A DNA stretch of 26,869 nucleotides from Clostridia bacterium (lineage in GTDB: Bacteria; Bacillota; Clostridia; Christensenellales; CAG-138). The position numbers and the translations under genes were made by a program. Shown one piece after another: positions 1 to 8,102 of the stretch (positions are counted from its first letter, which is position 1; every line of letters begins with the position of its first letter). Where the stretch lies: positions 1-26,869 of the forward strand of contig JAEDCW010000023.1 of assembly GCA_016293975.1 (NCBI GenBank), in the 5' to 3' direction. The notes under the pieces were generated by a model. The model saw only the letters and a program-made list of their open reading frames with translations, made no database searches and was not told the origin of the DNA.

Positions 1-341
1 ACATACGCGCGTCGATAGTTGTAAGCTTCGTGGATACCGATGAAAACACCGTGGGCATCGTGCCTGTACTTGGCACGGACTACACGATGGAACTCAATCT
101 TAACGGTACGAGCTGGTTCAAGGGCGGTGACGGTTTCTACTACTGCAGGGCTAAGGTCGCACCGAGTGGTTTTACACCTGTGCTCATAACCGAAGCAAAG
201 CCCATTGGGAATTCTCCGTACCGGCTGAAGATTGAAATCGTGGCTTCCGCCATACAATCATTACCCACGAACGCGGTCACAGACGCCTGGGGCGTTACGG
301 TTGATTCAAATGGCATGATTACCGAAGGAGGGCAAGGATGA
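1..341 (+). CDS. SipW/TasA-type exported protein, C-terminal part (5' truncated)
   Basis: The reading frame is already open at base 3 and runs to TGA at 339-341, so the gene begins before the window. The GTG at base 30 is only an internal codon. About 112 residues are visible. The pattern (a WFKGGDGFYYC segment, a proline/glycine turn, a PVLITEA strand, then an AIQ...NAVTDAWGV close) resembles the C-terminal beta-sandwich of camelysin/TasA-like proteins with SipW-dependent signal peptides that are common in Clostridia. That is family resemblance read by eye, not a search result. There is no membrane segment or anchor in the visible part, so it is probably a secreted fibre or matrix subunit. 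Its TGA overlaps the ATG of the next gene by 4 nt, which implies one operon. The missing upstream part should contain the signal peptide and perhaps a sipW peptidase gene. Confidence 0.6.
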   Translation, partial: IRASIVVSFVDTDENTVGIVPVLGTDYTMELNLNGTSWFKGGDGFYYCRAKVAPSGFTPVLITEAKPIGNSPYRLKIEIVASAIQSLPTNAVTDAWGVTVDSNGMITEGGQG

Positions 342-982
342 TGAAGAAGCGCATTGTTGTAATCGCAGTTGCATTGGTTGTCCTGCTCATCTCCACGGCG
401 GCGCTTGCCGACGACACCAACGTGACCTATGACGGTACGGCGCAGAAGTTTGTATTCATACCCGAGAGCACGGACTTGTTTGCGAACTTTAAGGGCGTTA
501 TGCCGGGTGATTCGATTGAGCAGAGAATACACATATCGAATTCAATCGGCAACGAGGTAAAGATCAAGCTTTATCTCAAGGCTGAACCGGTAGACCCCGA
601 GCACAAGGACTTCCTCAACCAGATGACGCTAAGCGTGGTACAGGATGGAAACTCGATACTGTTCAGCGGTCCTGCAGGTGAACAGGGCAATCTCGCCGAT
701 TTCGTGTACCTCGGTACGTTCTATTCGGGCGCAGAAACCGACCTCATCGCAACGTTGGAGATGCCTATCGAGACCGGAAACGAGTACATGGATAAATTCG
801 GACAGATAAACTGGGTGTTCGCTGTCGAAGAGCTCCCGATCGAGCCCGATGACCCCACGCCTCCTATCACGGGCGACAGGCAGATAACCTACATCGTAAT
901 AAGCGTTATGGCAGCAGCGGCATTGCTCGTTACTGTAAAACTTATAGTCGATGTCAGAAAGAAAAAGGCTAAGAAAAGCTGA
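338..982 (+). CDS. Exported, membrane-anchored partner of the TasA-type protein
   Basis: This protein of 214 residues has an N-terminal signal peptide (MMKKR, a hydrophobic core, predicted cut after ALA near residue 24). An extracellular domain of about 145 residues follows, predicted to be beta-rich. The C-terminus has a Pro/Asp-rich linker, PPITGD at about residues 175-180, one transmembrane helix (about 184-204) and a KKKAKK tail. This layout mimics an LPxTG sortase signal, but the motif is not canonical, so it may simply be membrane-anchored. The start could be ATG 338 or ATG 341; both are served by GGAGG at 327-331. The 4-nt overlap with the preceding gene suggests translational coupling. 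A plausible role is a surface scaffold or anchor for the secreted partner, inferred from context only. No catalytic motif is visible. Confidence 0.6.
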   Translation: MMKKRIVVIAVALVVLLISTAALADDTNVTYDGTAQKFVFIPESTDLFANFKGVMPGDSIEQRIHISNSIGNEVKIKLYLKAEPVDPEHKDFLNQMTLSVVQDGNSILFSGPAGEQGNLADFVYLGTFYSGAETDLIATLEMPIETGNEYMDKFGQINWVFAVEELPIEPDDPTPPITGDRQITYIVISVMAAAALLVTVKLIVDVRKKKAKKS

Positions 983-996
983 CAATAACTGATTAA

Positions 997-1030
997 AAGC
1001 GGCCATCGGAGAGATTCGGTGGCTTTGCTT
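997..1030 (+). terminator. Terminator-like hairpin after the exported-protein operon
   Basis: GCCATCGGA (1002-1010) pairs with TTCGGTGGC (1015-1023) over 9 bp, two of them G-U, with a GAGA tetraloop. An outer AAGC/GCTT pairing (997-1000 with 1027-1030) extends it. The following U-tract is weak (TTTGCTTATG). It lies 15 nt after the stop codon and before the gpr promoter, a sensible place for a terminator. Confidence 0.5.
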
Positions 1031-1041
1031 ATGTCCTTTGG

Positions 1042-1071
1042 GGAATAAATGGACGCTCCCTGCAAATGCTA
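1042..1071 (+). promoter_or_regulatory. Sigma-G/sigma-F-like promoter candidate for gpr
   Basis: GGAATA (1042-1047), a 17-nt spacer, then AATGCTA (1065-1071). This resembles the forespore sigma-G pattern (GNATA, about 17-18 nt, CATNNTA), with a mismatch at the first -10 base. It would start transcription near 1078, about 19 nt before the gpr start codon. In Bacillus, gpr is read by sigma-F and sigma-G, which makes the match more believable. I see no good sigma-A promoter here. Confidence 0.4.
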
Positions 1072-1096
1072 AACAAAGCAAATGCGGAGGTGTTCT

Positions 1097-2020
1097 ATGG
1101 CTTTTTCAATAAGAACGGATATGGCAAAGGAGCTTAGGGAAATAAATCCCGATACGAGCGGCGTAGAAGAAAACAATGAGCAGCGCGGCGAAATCGAGCT
1201 GACCCGAATAAGACTTGTGACGGATGAAGCGGCGGAGCATTACGGCAAACAAAAGGGAAACTACATAACCATAGAGGCGCCGGAGTTGGCAAACAGACCT
1301 TTGGAGCTGTTTGAAGAGGTGAGCGATTGTATAAAAGAAGAGCTGACAAAGCTCCTGGGCGACATAAATGAAAACAGCATGATACTCGTTGTAGGACTGG
1401 GCAACAGGGATGTCACGCCGGATGCGCTTGGGCCGAGAGTGATAGAAAAAGTCTATGTAACGAGGCATATAAAACAGCTTTTGCCGGAGGCGCTCGATTC
1501 GGGCGTTTGTGCGATGTGCGCCATAGCTCCGGGCGTTTTGGGAGTAACGGGAATAGAGACGCTCGAGCTGATTCGGGGCGCGGTTGAGCACGTCAAACCG
1601 GATGTGGTAATCGCTGTGGACGCACTTGCATCGAGGAGAGCCGCCCGCATAAGCACATCCGTACAACTGTCTGACACAGGTATAAGCCCCGGCTCGGGTG
1701 TGGGAAACAAGCGGTCTGGCATAAGCTTTGAGACGCTCGGCTGTAAGGTAATCGCAATTGGCGTGCCCTTGGTGGTTTATGCGGCGACAGTCGTTAAAGA
1801 CACACTCGACCTTATGGCGGACGAGCTTGGCAAGCATGAGGACGAGCAAGAGCTGAAATCCCTCGCAGAGCAGGTGATATCAGCGAAAATGGGCGAAATG
1901 ATAATGACCCCAAAGGACATAGACATCATGGTCGAGGATATGTCGGGCATAATCGCAGACGGCATAAACAAGGCGCTCTACAAGGAGTCGTATGACAGTG
2001 TTATGAGCCTCACAACGTGA
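1097..2020 (+). CDS. gpr: GPR endopeptidase (germination protease for small acid-soluble spore proteins)
   Basis: Gpr is a family A25 aspartic-type protease. It is made as a zymogen in the developing spore and degrades the DNA-coating SASPs at germination. The ATG at 1097 is chosen over the in-frame ATG at 1082 because GGAGG at 1086-1090 sits at the right distance; the 1082 codon overlaps that site. The product has 307 residues. The short propeptide carries an SASP-like RTDMA sequence near the N-terminus, as expected for autoprocessing. The two family aspartates are present: D109 in VTPDALGP and D175 in VIAVDALASR. Their 66-residue spacing equals that of D127 and D193 in the Bacillus megaterium enzyme. 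The gene stands alone on its strand and ends exactly where the convergent DUF4846 gene ends. Its presence indicates an endospore-former. Confidence 0.93.
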   Translation: MAFSIRTDMAKELREINPDTSGVEENNEQRGEIELTRIRLVTDEAAEHYGKQKGNYITIEAPELANRPLELFEEVSDCIKEELTKLLGDINENSMILVVGLGNRDVTPDALGPRVIEKVYVTRHIKQLLPEALDSGVCAMCAIAPGVLGVTGIETLELIRGAVEHVKPDVVIAVDALASRRAARISTSVQLSDTGISPGSGVGNKRSGISFETLGCKVIAIGVPLVVYAATVVKDTLDLMADELGKHEDEQELKSLAEQVISAKMGEMIMTPKDIDIMVEDMSGIIADGINKALYKESYDSVMSLTT

Positions 2021-2842
2021 TTATCTCAGGCGCTTTAGCGTGGATTCGTCAAAATCAAATCTGCCAAAACTTAACGGGAATGTTGAATCATCGAGTGTAA
2101 ACCACGGGGACAGGGAGGTATCGTTTGTTAAGACGTGTATCTGTTGGGCCGGCGTATTGCCCTGCGCAAGCAGGAAAACCTTGTCTCCGTTTGAGTTTTC
2201 AGCCATATCGAGCACAAATATAAGGTGTCCGGGACTGCCTCCTATGACGAATACATCGCCCGGCTGCATATCGGAAAGCGCTACAGGAGCACTCTCTCGT
2301 TCAATTGAAATCGTACCTGCATAGTTAAACAGCATATCGCAGTAGGCCCTGAACGTCTCATAGCTTGGGTCGTATTCGGCAGTCTTTTTTAGCGTCACAT
2401 CCGTACCATTGTCGACAAACAGCCTGTAGCCGTCACGGTACATCGTATAAGGGAATTCGTCTCCGCTTGTGAGCTGATAGCAGATGGAATCGTATTCGCC
2501 GGCGGCATAGAGGTATTCGCATCTGAGCCTGAGTGCGGAATCGGCACATTGTTGGAGATCCTTTGTGCCTACGTCCATATCTATAACGCCGCAATGAGAA
2601 TTACCGCTTTTTATTAGCCTGCCGTCATAGGCTTTAACGGGAGAGCCGTCGGGAAGCATGGGCAGGGCACGCAGATATTCTCCGTAACCGCCACATTTGG
2701 TGCGTGTATAACCGTCCGGGGGAATGAACCTTGTGCTGACGGTCTCTCCCTCGGGACAGATATACTGTGATGAATATCCGCAGGAAACGCATAAAAGCAT
2801 GATGGTAAAAACAATAGCAAAAGTCGTTAACAGATTCTTCAT
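2021..2842 (-). CDS. DUF4846 family lipoprotein
   Basis: This protein of 273 residues begins with a lipoprotein-type signal (hydrophobic stretch ending LLCVSCG, lipid Cys near residue 22). It should be exported and membrane-tethered. The mature part shows the features I associate with DUF4846: RFIPPDGYTR, a YLRALP segment, VDIGTKDLQQCADS-like wording (here VGTKDLQQCADSALRLR), FNYAGTISIERE, and GDVFVIGGSPGHLIFVLDMA followed by LLAQGNTPAQQIHVL. The conserved Cys, His and Asp in those blocks suggest an enzymatic fold, but the function of the family is unknown to me. ATG 2842 is chosen because AGGAG (2849-2853) lies 6 nt upstream; the TTG at 2848 is too close to it. The stop codon abuts the gpr stop with no gap. 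It is monocistronic. Confidence 0.85.
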   Translation of the reverse strand: MKNLLTTFAIVFTIMLLCVSCGYSSQYICPEGETVSTRFIPPDGYTRTKCGGYGEYLRALPMLPDGSPVKAYDGRLIKSGNSHCGVIDMDVGTKDLQQCADSALRLRCEYLYAAGEYDSICYQLTSGDEFPYTMYRDGYRLFVDNGTDVTLKKTAEYDPSYETFRAYCDMLFNYAGTISIERESAPVALSDMQPGDVFVIGGSPGHLIFVLDMAENSNGDKVFLLAQGNTPAQQIHVLTNDTSLSPWFTLDDSTFPLSFGRFDFDESTLKRLR

Positions 2843-2859
2843 ACTCAACTCCTGTTCGA

Positions 2860-2865
2860 ATTATA
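2860..2865 (-). promoter_or_regulatory. -10 box for the DUF4846 gene
   Basis: A perfect TATAAT on the minus strand lies 18 nt upstream of the start codon. No convincing -35 hexamer is found 16-18 nt away (CACATT at 17 nt), so the promoter may be weak, activator-dependent or misread. Confidence 0.35.
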
Positions 2866-2927
2866 CCATAAAATATCGAATAAATGTGTCGGCAGTGAAA
2901 ACAAATCGAATGTCGCTACCATGCGCG

Positions 2928-2956
2928 TTGTAAAGACAAGCAAAAGATGGTAGAAT
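2928..2956 (+). promoter_or_regulatory. Sigma-A-type promoter for secA-prfB
   Basis: TTGTAA (2928-2933), a 17-nt spacer, then TAGAAT (2951-2956), predicting a start near 2963. It is 30 nt upstream of the secA start codon, in the gap between divergent secA and the DUF4846 gene. The same TTGTA(A/C)-N17-TANAAT form recurs before murB, pfkA and the DUF2156 gene. Confidence 0.65.
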
Positions 2957-2985
2957 ACTATGACTTGATATGGAAGGAAAAACTC

Positions 2986-5900
2986 ATGAGTTTATTGGAC
3001 ACATTACTGGGCACATCGAGTGCCAGGCGCATAAAGAAGCTTATGCCAAAGGTTCATGCGATTAACGCGCTTGAGCCTCAGATGCAGGCGCTGAGCGACG
3101 AAGAGCTTAGGGCAAAGACAGGCGAATTCAAGCGCAGACTGAACGAAGGCGAGACTCTCGACGATTTGCTCGTAGAGGCATTTGCCGTAGTCAGGGAAGC
3201 GTCAGTCAGGACACTCGGCATAAGGCACTTTGACGTGCAGCTTTTAGGCGGCATTGTACTGCACAATGGCCAGATAGCCGAGATGAAGACGGGTGAGGGC
3301 AAAACGCTCGTAGAGACGCTCCCCGCATATCTAAATGCGCTTACGGGCAAGGGCGTACATATCGTGACGGTTAATGAATACCTCGTAAAGCGCGACGCTT
3401 CGTGGATGGGAAGGATATTTACATTCCTGGGGATGACGGTAGGTACCATAGTGCGCGAGCATACCCAAAAGATAAGGCAGGAACAATACAAGTGCGACAT
3501 AGTTTACTGCACGAGCAGTGAGATAGGCTTTGACTATCTGCGCGACAACATGGCGGTATATCTCGAGGATACGGTTCAGCGCGAGCCGAATTACGCCATA
3601 GTCGACGAGGTTGACTCTGTACTTATCGACGAAGCGAGAACCCCTCTCATCATATCGGGACGCGGAAAATCCGTGGCGGAGCAGTGTTTGCAGGCGGACA
3701 GATTTGTAAGCAGGCTCGTTAGAGGCGAGGATGAGGAAGATACTAAATCTCAGATAGAGGATCTGCTCACAAACCACCCTCCCAAAGAGACGGGAGACTA
3801 TACAGTCGTCGTTAAGGAGAGGCGCGTCTCTCTCACTCAGCAGGGAATGAAGAAGGCAGAGGTGTTCTACGGCATACCCGATTTGTACGGCACGGAGGGC
3901 ATGGACGACGACCTCAACGACGATTTTGATGCAGAAGCGGCCGCGGAAAAGGAAGAACAGTATTCTGAGATAAAGCACTTCATAATGCAGGCGTTGAGGG
4001 CGCATGCGCTGTATGAGCGTGACGTAGAATACGTGGTAAAGGACGGAGAAGTCATAATAGTCGACGAGTCTACAGGCAGACTTATGATAGGCAGAAGGTA
4101 CTCCGACGGTCTGCATCAGGCAATCGAGGCAAAGGAACACGTCACCGTACAGAGTGAGAACAGAACAGTAGCTTCGATAACGATCCAGAACTACTTCAGA
4201 ATGTACAGGAAGCTCGGCGGCATGACGGGTACGGCAAAGACCGAAGAGCCCGAATTCCAGACGATTTACGACCTCGACGTAATCGAAATACCCACGAATA
4301 AGCCCAATATCAGAACAGACTACAACGATGTCATAACGATAACCGAGGACGTCAAGTTCAAAAGAATCGTAGACGAGATAATGAGAGCGCACGTAAAGGG
4401 GCAGCCGGTGCTCGTAGGTACCGCATCGGTAGAAAAGAGCGAGCTGGTCAGCCGAATGCTCACAAAGCTCAAGATACCGCACAATGTGCTGAATGCTACA
4501 CGCCACGAGCGCGAAGCGGAGATAATCGCGCAGGCGGGTGCCCCCGGTGCTGTCACAATAGCCACGAACATGGCAGGTCGTGGTACAGATATCCTCCTCG
4601 GCGGCAACCCGGGCTTCCTCGCTAAGGGAAGACTTTTAAAGAGCAAGGATAAGCGCGGCAGGGACTTTGACGCAGAGACAATAGAGAGAGCTATCGAATT
4701 TCTTGATATGTCAAAGGACACGGGCAGACGCATAGAGGCTTCCGAGCTCTATGAGGAGTATTATGCCGAGGCAAAGGCGGAGACCGACCGTAAGAAAGCG
4801 GAGGTGATAGCCGCAGGCGGACTCTATGTAATAGGCACGGAGCGCCACGAGTCGAGGCGTATAGACAACCAGCTCAGAGGCCGTGCGGGACGTCAGGGAG
4901 ACCCCGGTGAAAGCCGCTTCTTTATATCGATGGAAGACACCATAATGAAGCGTTTCGGAAAGGTCAAGGAGATTATTGACAGATTCGGCGCATACGGCGA
5001 GGACATAGTTCTCGATATGAAGATGCTCAGCAAGAGGGTGGAGGCAACACAGAAGAATGTCGAGGCGTACTACTTTGATGTCAGAAAGAACGTATTGAAG
5101 TACGACACCGTAATGAACGAGCAGAGGGAGATCATATACAAGCAGAGGCGCGAGATTCTCGAGGGCAAGGTAATAACCGAATCCATAGAGAAGATGGCGC
5201 GAGATGCCATACTGTCGCGCATTGAGGAGTACTGCCCGACACACGCGTCAAAGGAAGAGTGGGACATGGCGGGGCTCGTAAAAGAGCTTATGGGGCTCAC
5301 GTTTGTAAGGCCCATGCAGTCGGTGATACCGCAGGAGACATTTACCGTGATAACCGATGAGGCGAAGGCCGAGATGGATAGGTTCATAATGCAGGCGATG
5401 CCAAAGGCGCTCGAGAACAGAGCAGCAAGACTCGAAGAGATAAAGAAGATAGGCGACGTATCGAAGCGAGTTAAGCTTGAAAACACAGTACCCACACCCT
5501 CCGAGCTTGCAAAGCACGTCGAGAGCGAGGCGCAGAGGGTGTTCTCCGATGCGGTTGTCTCGAGAATGTACAAGGCGGTAGACGAGGCGCTAATGAAGCT
5601 TTCAAGGGCACAGCTCGAGGAGACACTGGAAACAAGGCTTATCGGGGAATATGACAAGCTTCGCGAGGCATATGCTGCAGCAGGAGGAAATCCCGATGAG
5701 AGGGAGCGCTGTATACTGTTAAATGCCATTGACGAGAACTGGAGTGAGCATCTCGATGCTATGCATCAGCTTAGAGACGGCATAGGTTTAAGGGCGATAG
5801 GGCATAAGGACCCGTACTTGGAGTATAGAAACGAGTGCTTCGATATGTACGACGCTATGCTCGAGCAGATACGCGAACTTACGGTAAGGAGCTTATACAA

Positions 5901-6078
5901 TCCCAGAATAACAGAGCCGAAGCGCAGGTTGCACTTCGATGTGTCGACCGAGCCCAAGCCCGTTAAAAAGCAGTCAGTGCCGTTGCGCAGACAGACAAAA
6001 AAGGTCGGCAAGAACGACCCGTGTCCTTGCGGAAGCGGCAAAAAATACAAATACTGTTGCGGAAGAACAGACGACTGA
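2986..6078 (+). CDS. secA: Preprotein translocase motor ATPase SecA (enlarged form)
   Basis: SecA is the ATP-driven motor that pushes unfolded preproteins through SecYEG. The start is ATG 2986 (MSLLDTLLG), preceded by GGAAGG at 2972-2977; an in-frame ATG at 2947 lies upstream of the predicted transcript start. The product has 1030 residues. Motifs in order: Walker A TGEGKT (K106), DEVD (207-210), MTGTA, GRGTDILLGG and RGRAGRQGDPG. A C-terminal SEC-C zinc motif has C1013, C1015, C1024 and C1025. It is about 190 residues longer than Bacillus subtilis SecA (841). The additions are an acidic segment around residues 303-328 in the preprotein-binding region, about 70 charged helical residues after LLGG (539-610), and a helical expansion near 788-902. 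The gene lies 28 nt before prfB, the order seen in Bacillus, and is probably co-transcribed with it. Confidence 0.97.
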   Translation: MSLLDTLLGTSSARRIKKLMPKVHAINALEPQMQALSDEELRAKTGEFKRRLNEGETLDDLLVEAFAVVREASVRTLGIRHFDVQLLGGIVLHNGQIAEMKTGEGKTLVETLPAYLNALTGKGVHIVTVNEYLVKRDASWMGRIFTFLGMTVGTIVREHTQKIRQEQYKCDIVYCTSSEIGFDYLRDNMAVYLEDTVQREPNYAIVDEVDSVLIDEARTPLIISGRGKSVAEQCLQADRFVSRLVRGEDEEDTKSQIEDLLTNHPPKETGDYTVVVKERRVSLTQQGMKKAEVFYGIPDLYGTEGMDDDLNDDFDAEAAAEKEEQYSEIKHFIMQALRAHALYERDVEYVVKDGEVIIVDESTGRLMIGRRYSDGLHQAIEAKEHVTVQSENRTVASITIQNYFRMYRKLGGMTGTAKTEEPEFQTIYDLDVIEIPTNKPNIRTDYNDVITITEDVKFKRIVDEIMRAHVKGQPVLVGTASVEKSELVSRMLTKLKIPHNVLNATRHEREAEIIAQAGAPGAVTIATNMAGRGTDILLGGNPGFLAKGRLLKSKDKRGRDFDAETIERAIEFLDMSKDTGRRIEASELYEEYYAEAKAETDRKKAEVIAAGGLYVIGTERHESRRIDNQLRGRAGRQGDPGESRFFISMEDTIMKRFGKVKEIIDRFGAYGEDIVLDMKMLSKRVEATQKNVEAYYFDVRKNVLKYDTVMNEQREIIYKQRREILEGKVITESIEKMARDAILSRIEEYCPTHASKEEWDMAGLVKELMGLTFVRPMQSVIPQETFTVITDEAKAEMDRFIMQAMPKALENRAARLEEIKKIGDVSKRVKLENTVPTPSELAKHVESEAQRVFSDAVVSRMYKAVDEALMKLSRAQLEETLETRLIGEYDKLREAYAAAGGNPDERERCILLNAIDENWSEHLDAMHQLRDGIGLRAIGHKDPYLEYRNECFDMYDAMLEQIRELTVRSLYNPRITEPKRRLHFDVSTEPKPVKKQSVPLRRQTKKVGKNDPCPCGSGKKYKYCCGRTDD

Positions 6079-6106
6079 TTAAAAGAAATTGAAAGGAAGT
6101 GACCAA

Positions 6107-7208
6107 ATGGTACAGCTTGACGAGTATCGCCAGCAGTTAGCGGCAACGATCGAGACACTGAAAAAGGCAGGTGAATCTCTTTGACCTCGCCGGTTTGAGG
6201 GATGAAAAGGCACAGCTTGAGGAGCAGATGGCGGCTCCCGAGTTCTGGAATGACATTGAAAGTGCGAACAAAGTAAATCAGCGCATGAAGGTCGTTTCAA
6301 ACAAAATCGATAAATATGCAAAGCTTATGACCCGAGCCTCTGACATCGAGACGCTTATTGAGATGGCGGACGAGGAGGAGGACGAGTCGATGATAGAAGA
6401 GATTGCATCCGAGTATAGAGAATTTGAGCAGGCGGTAGAGGCGCTGAAACTTGAGACTCTTATGAAAGGGCCTTACGATTCAAGCAATGCGGTGCTTTCA
6501 CTGCACGCAGGTGCGGGCGGAACAGAGGCGCAGGACTGGGTAAGCATGCTCTATAGGATGTATACGCGCTATTGCGATATACAGGGCTTTACGGTGAAGG
6601 TGCTCGACCTGCTCGATGGCGAAGAAGCGGGCATAAAGAGCGTCACATTTGAGGTCGACGGCGACAACGCCTATGGCTATCTCAAGGCGGAAAAGGGCGT
6701 CCACAGATTGGTCAGAATATCGCCCTTTGACTCGTCGGGAAGGCGTCATACTTCGTTCGCTTCACTCGATGTAACACCGATTTTTGACGATGACACGGGC
6801 GAGATAACTATAGACCCGGACGATCTGAGAGTCGATACATATCGTTCGAGCGGCGCGGGCGGTCAGCACGTAAATAAGACTTCCTCGGCGATAAGAATCA
6901 CACACTTGCCCACGGGAATCGTGGTACAGTGCCAGAACGAGCGCAGCCAGATACAAAACAGGGAGACGGCCATGAGGATGCTCCGAGGCAAACTGCTTGA
7001 GCTTCAAGAGAGGGAGCGCATGGAGCATATGGCTCAGATCAAGGGCGAAATGAAGAAGATAGAATGGGGAAGCCAGATTCGCTCTTACGTTTTCCAGCCC
7101 TATACGATGGTAAAGGACCACAGGACGGGCGTCGAAAACGGAAATATTCAGGCGGTTATGGACGGAGCTATAGAGCCGTTTATTAACGCATTCTTGGTAC
7201 AGTCGTAA
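6107..7208 (+). CDS. prfB: Peptide chain release factor 2 (programmed +1 frameshift)
   Basis: RF2 ends translation at UGA and UAA codons. Translation starts at ATG 6107 (AAGGAAGTG upstream) and reads 25 codons to CTT at 6179-6181. An in-frame TGA follows at 6182-6184. A +1 shift on CTT-T continues at GAC 6183 to TAA 7206-7208, giving 366 residues, the usual RF2 length. The shift site CTTTGAC is the classical one, with an SD-like AGGTGA (6169-6174) just upstream. The zero-frame codon 26 is UGA, as in Escherichia coli. Visible motifs are SPF, the codon-recognition tripeptide, and GGQ in SSGAGGQHVNKTSS, which triggers peptidyl-tRNA hydrolysis. The TAA shares its last base with the ATG of the hydrolase gene, so the downstream run is probably coupled to it. 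A conventional caller would start it falsely at GTG 6171. Confidence 0.97.
6169..6185 (+). promoter_or_regulatory. RF2 autoregulatory frameshift site
   Basis: AGGTGA (6169-6174) acts as the internal Shine-Dalgarno sequence, then 4 nt, then CTT TGA C (6179-6185). When RF2 is scarce, the ribosome pauses at UGA and slips +1 onto GAC, restoring RF2 synthesis. The mechanism is established for prfB in other bacteria. Here the sequence elements are all visible. Confidence 0.93.
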
Positions 7209-8098
7209 TGGCAGCAAGAGAGACGAAAAAGATCAGGAATTTTATAAAGAGATTCAAGCCGGTGACCTCCACGTTGAGCTTGCATGCGGAAAGGCTCGGA
7301 CAAGATGTATTGGGGAAGGTAACACCCATTCCCCACGATATCAAGCTTGTCGAGGCGAATGTCGGCGACATACCTGCGGAATGGGTTATAAGCGCAAAAG
7401 CCCCGAGCGACAAGGTCTTACTCTACATTCACGGCGGAGCGTATTTTTCGGGATCACTCGTAAGCAACAGGCTTTTATCCGTGACGATTGCCGAAAAGGT
7501 CGGAATAAAGACGTTCTCATTCCAATACAGGCTTGCTCCAGAGCACCCTTTCCCGGCGGCTTTAGAAGATGCCGAGCGAGTGTATGACGAGTTGCTTCGC
7601 GAGTATAACAGTCAAGATATAGCGTTTATCGGTGAAAGCGCCGGAGGAGGGCTTCTTGTAGCACTCGCATTAAAACTCAAGGATGAGGGAAAGCCCCTTC
7701 CCGCGGCACTTATTTGCATGTCGCCTTGGACCGACCTGACACTTTCGGGCGAATCGTATAAAACAAACGAGGAAAAGGACATTCTTCTTACGAGGGAGAA
7801 GCTTGAGCGTGCGGCAAAGGAGTATGCACCGTGTGATGCGGAGAACCCCTATGTTTCGCCTGTATTTGGCGATGTGCGGTCGTTGCCTCCCACGCTGATA
7901 CAGGTAGGTACGGCAGAGTTGCTGTTGGACGACGCGAGAATGCTGTCTGACGTAATGGAGCGTGCGGATGTCGACGTGTGTCTCGAGGAATGGGAGAACA
8001 TGTGGCACGTGTGGCAGGCAATGGATACGCCTGAATCCGAGGAGGCGCTTGCGCGGATAAGGCGGTTTGTTTTCGATAAGTTGGGCATAAAGGATTGA
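7208..8098 (+). CDS. Alpha/beta hydrolase, hormone-sensitive-lipase type
   Basis: A 296-residue serine hydrolase, probably an esterase, deacylase or deacetylase acting on short acyl chains; the substrate is unknown. It has the HSL-family oxyanion motif HGG (H75-G77), the nucleophile elbow GESAGG (S144), and a catalytic His at H267 (MWHVWQA). The acid is most likely E237 in GTAELLLDD, where Asp is more usual. The N-terminus is basic and has no signal peptide or membrane helix, so it should be cytosolic. ATG 7208 overlaps the prfB stop by 1 nt, and the acyltransferase gene begins 4 nt after its own stop. Pairing a hydrolase that removes acyl groups with an enzyme that adds them suggests opposing activities on one substrate, but that is inference. 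Family assignment is firm; specificity is not. Confidence 0.85.
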   Translation: MAARETKKIRNFIKRFKPVTSTLSLHAERLGQDVLGKVTPIPHDIKLVEANVGDIPAEWVISAKAPSDKVLLYIHGGAYFSGSLVSNRLLSVTIAEKVGIKTFSFQYRLAPEHPFPAALEDAERVYDELLREYNSQDIAFIGESAGGGLLVALALKLKDEGKPLPAALICMSPWTDLTLSGESYKTNEEKDILLTREKLERAAKEYAPCDAENPYVSPVFGDVRSLPPTLIQVGTAELLLDDARMLSDVMERADVDVCLEEWENMWHVWQAMDTPESEEALARIRRFVFDKLGIKD

Positions 8099-8102
8099 CG
8101 GA

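Noticed and set aside
3331..4506. 391-codon open frame on the minus strand inside secA
   Set aside because: It lies wholly within secA, which shows every expected motif. Its product has no family resemblance and is rich in Tyr, Leu, Val and Cys, as expected for an antisense shadow of AT/GC-balanced coding sequence.
6171..7208. prfB starting at GTG 6171
   Set aside because: The true start is ATG 6107 with a ribosome site; the frames join at the conserved CTTTGAC slip site and give the full RF2 length.
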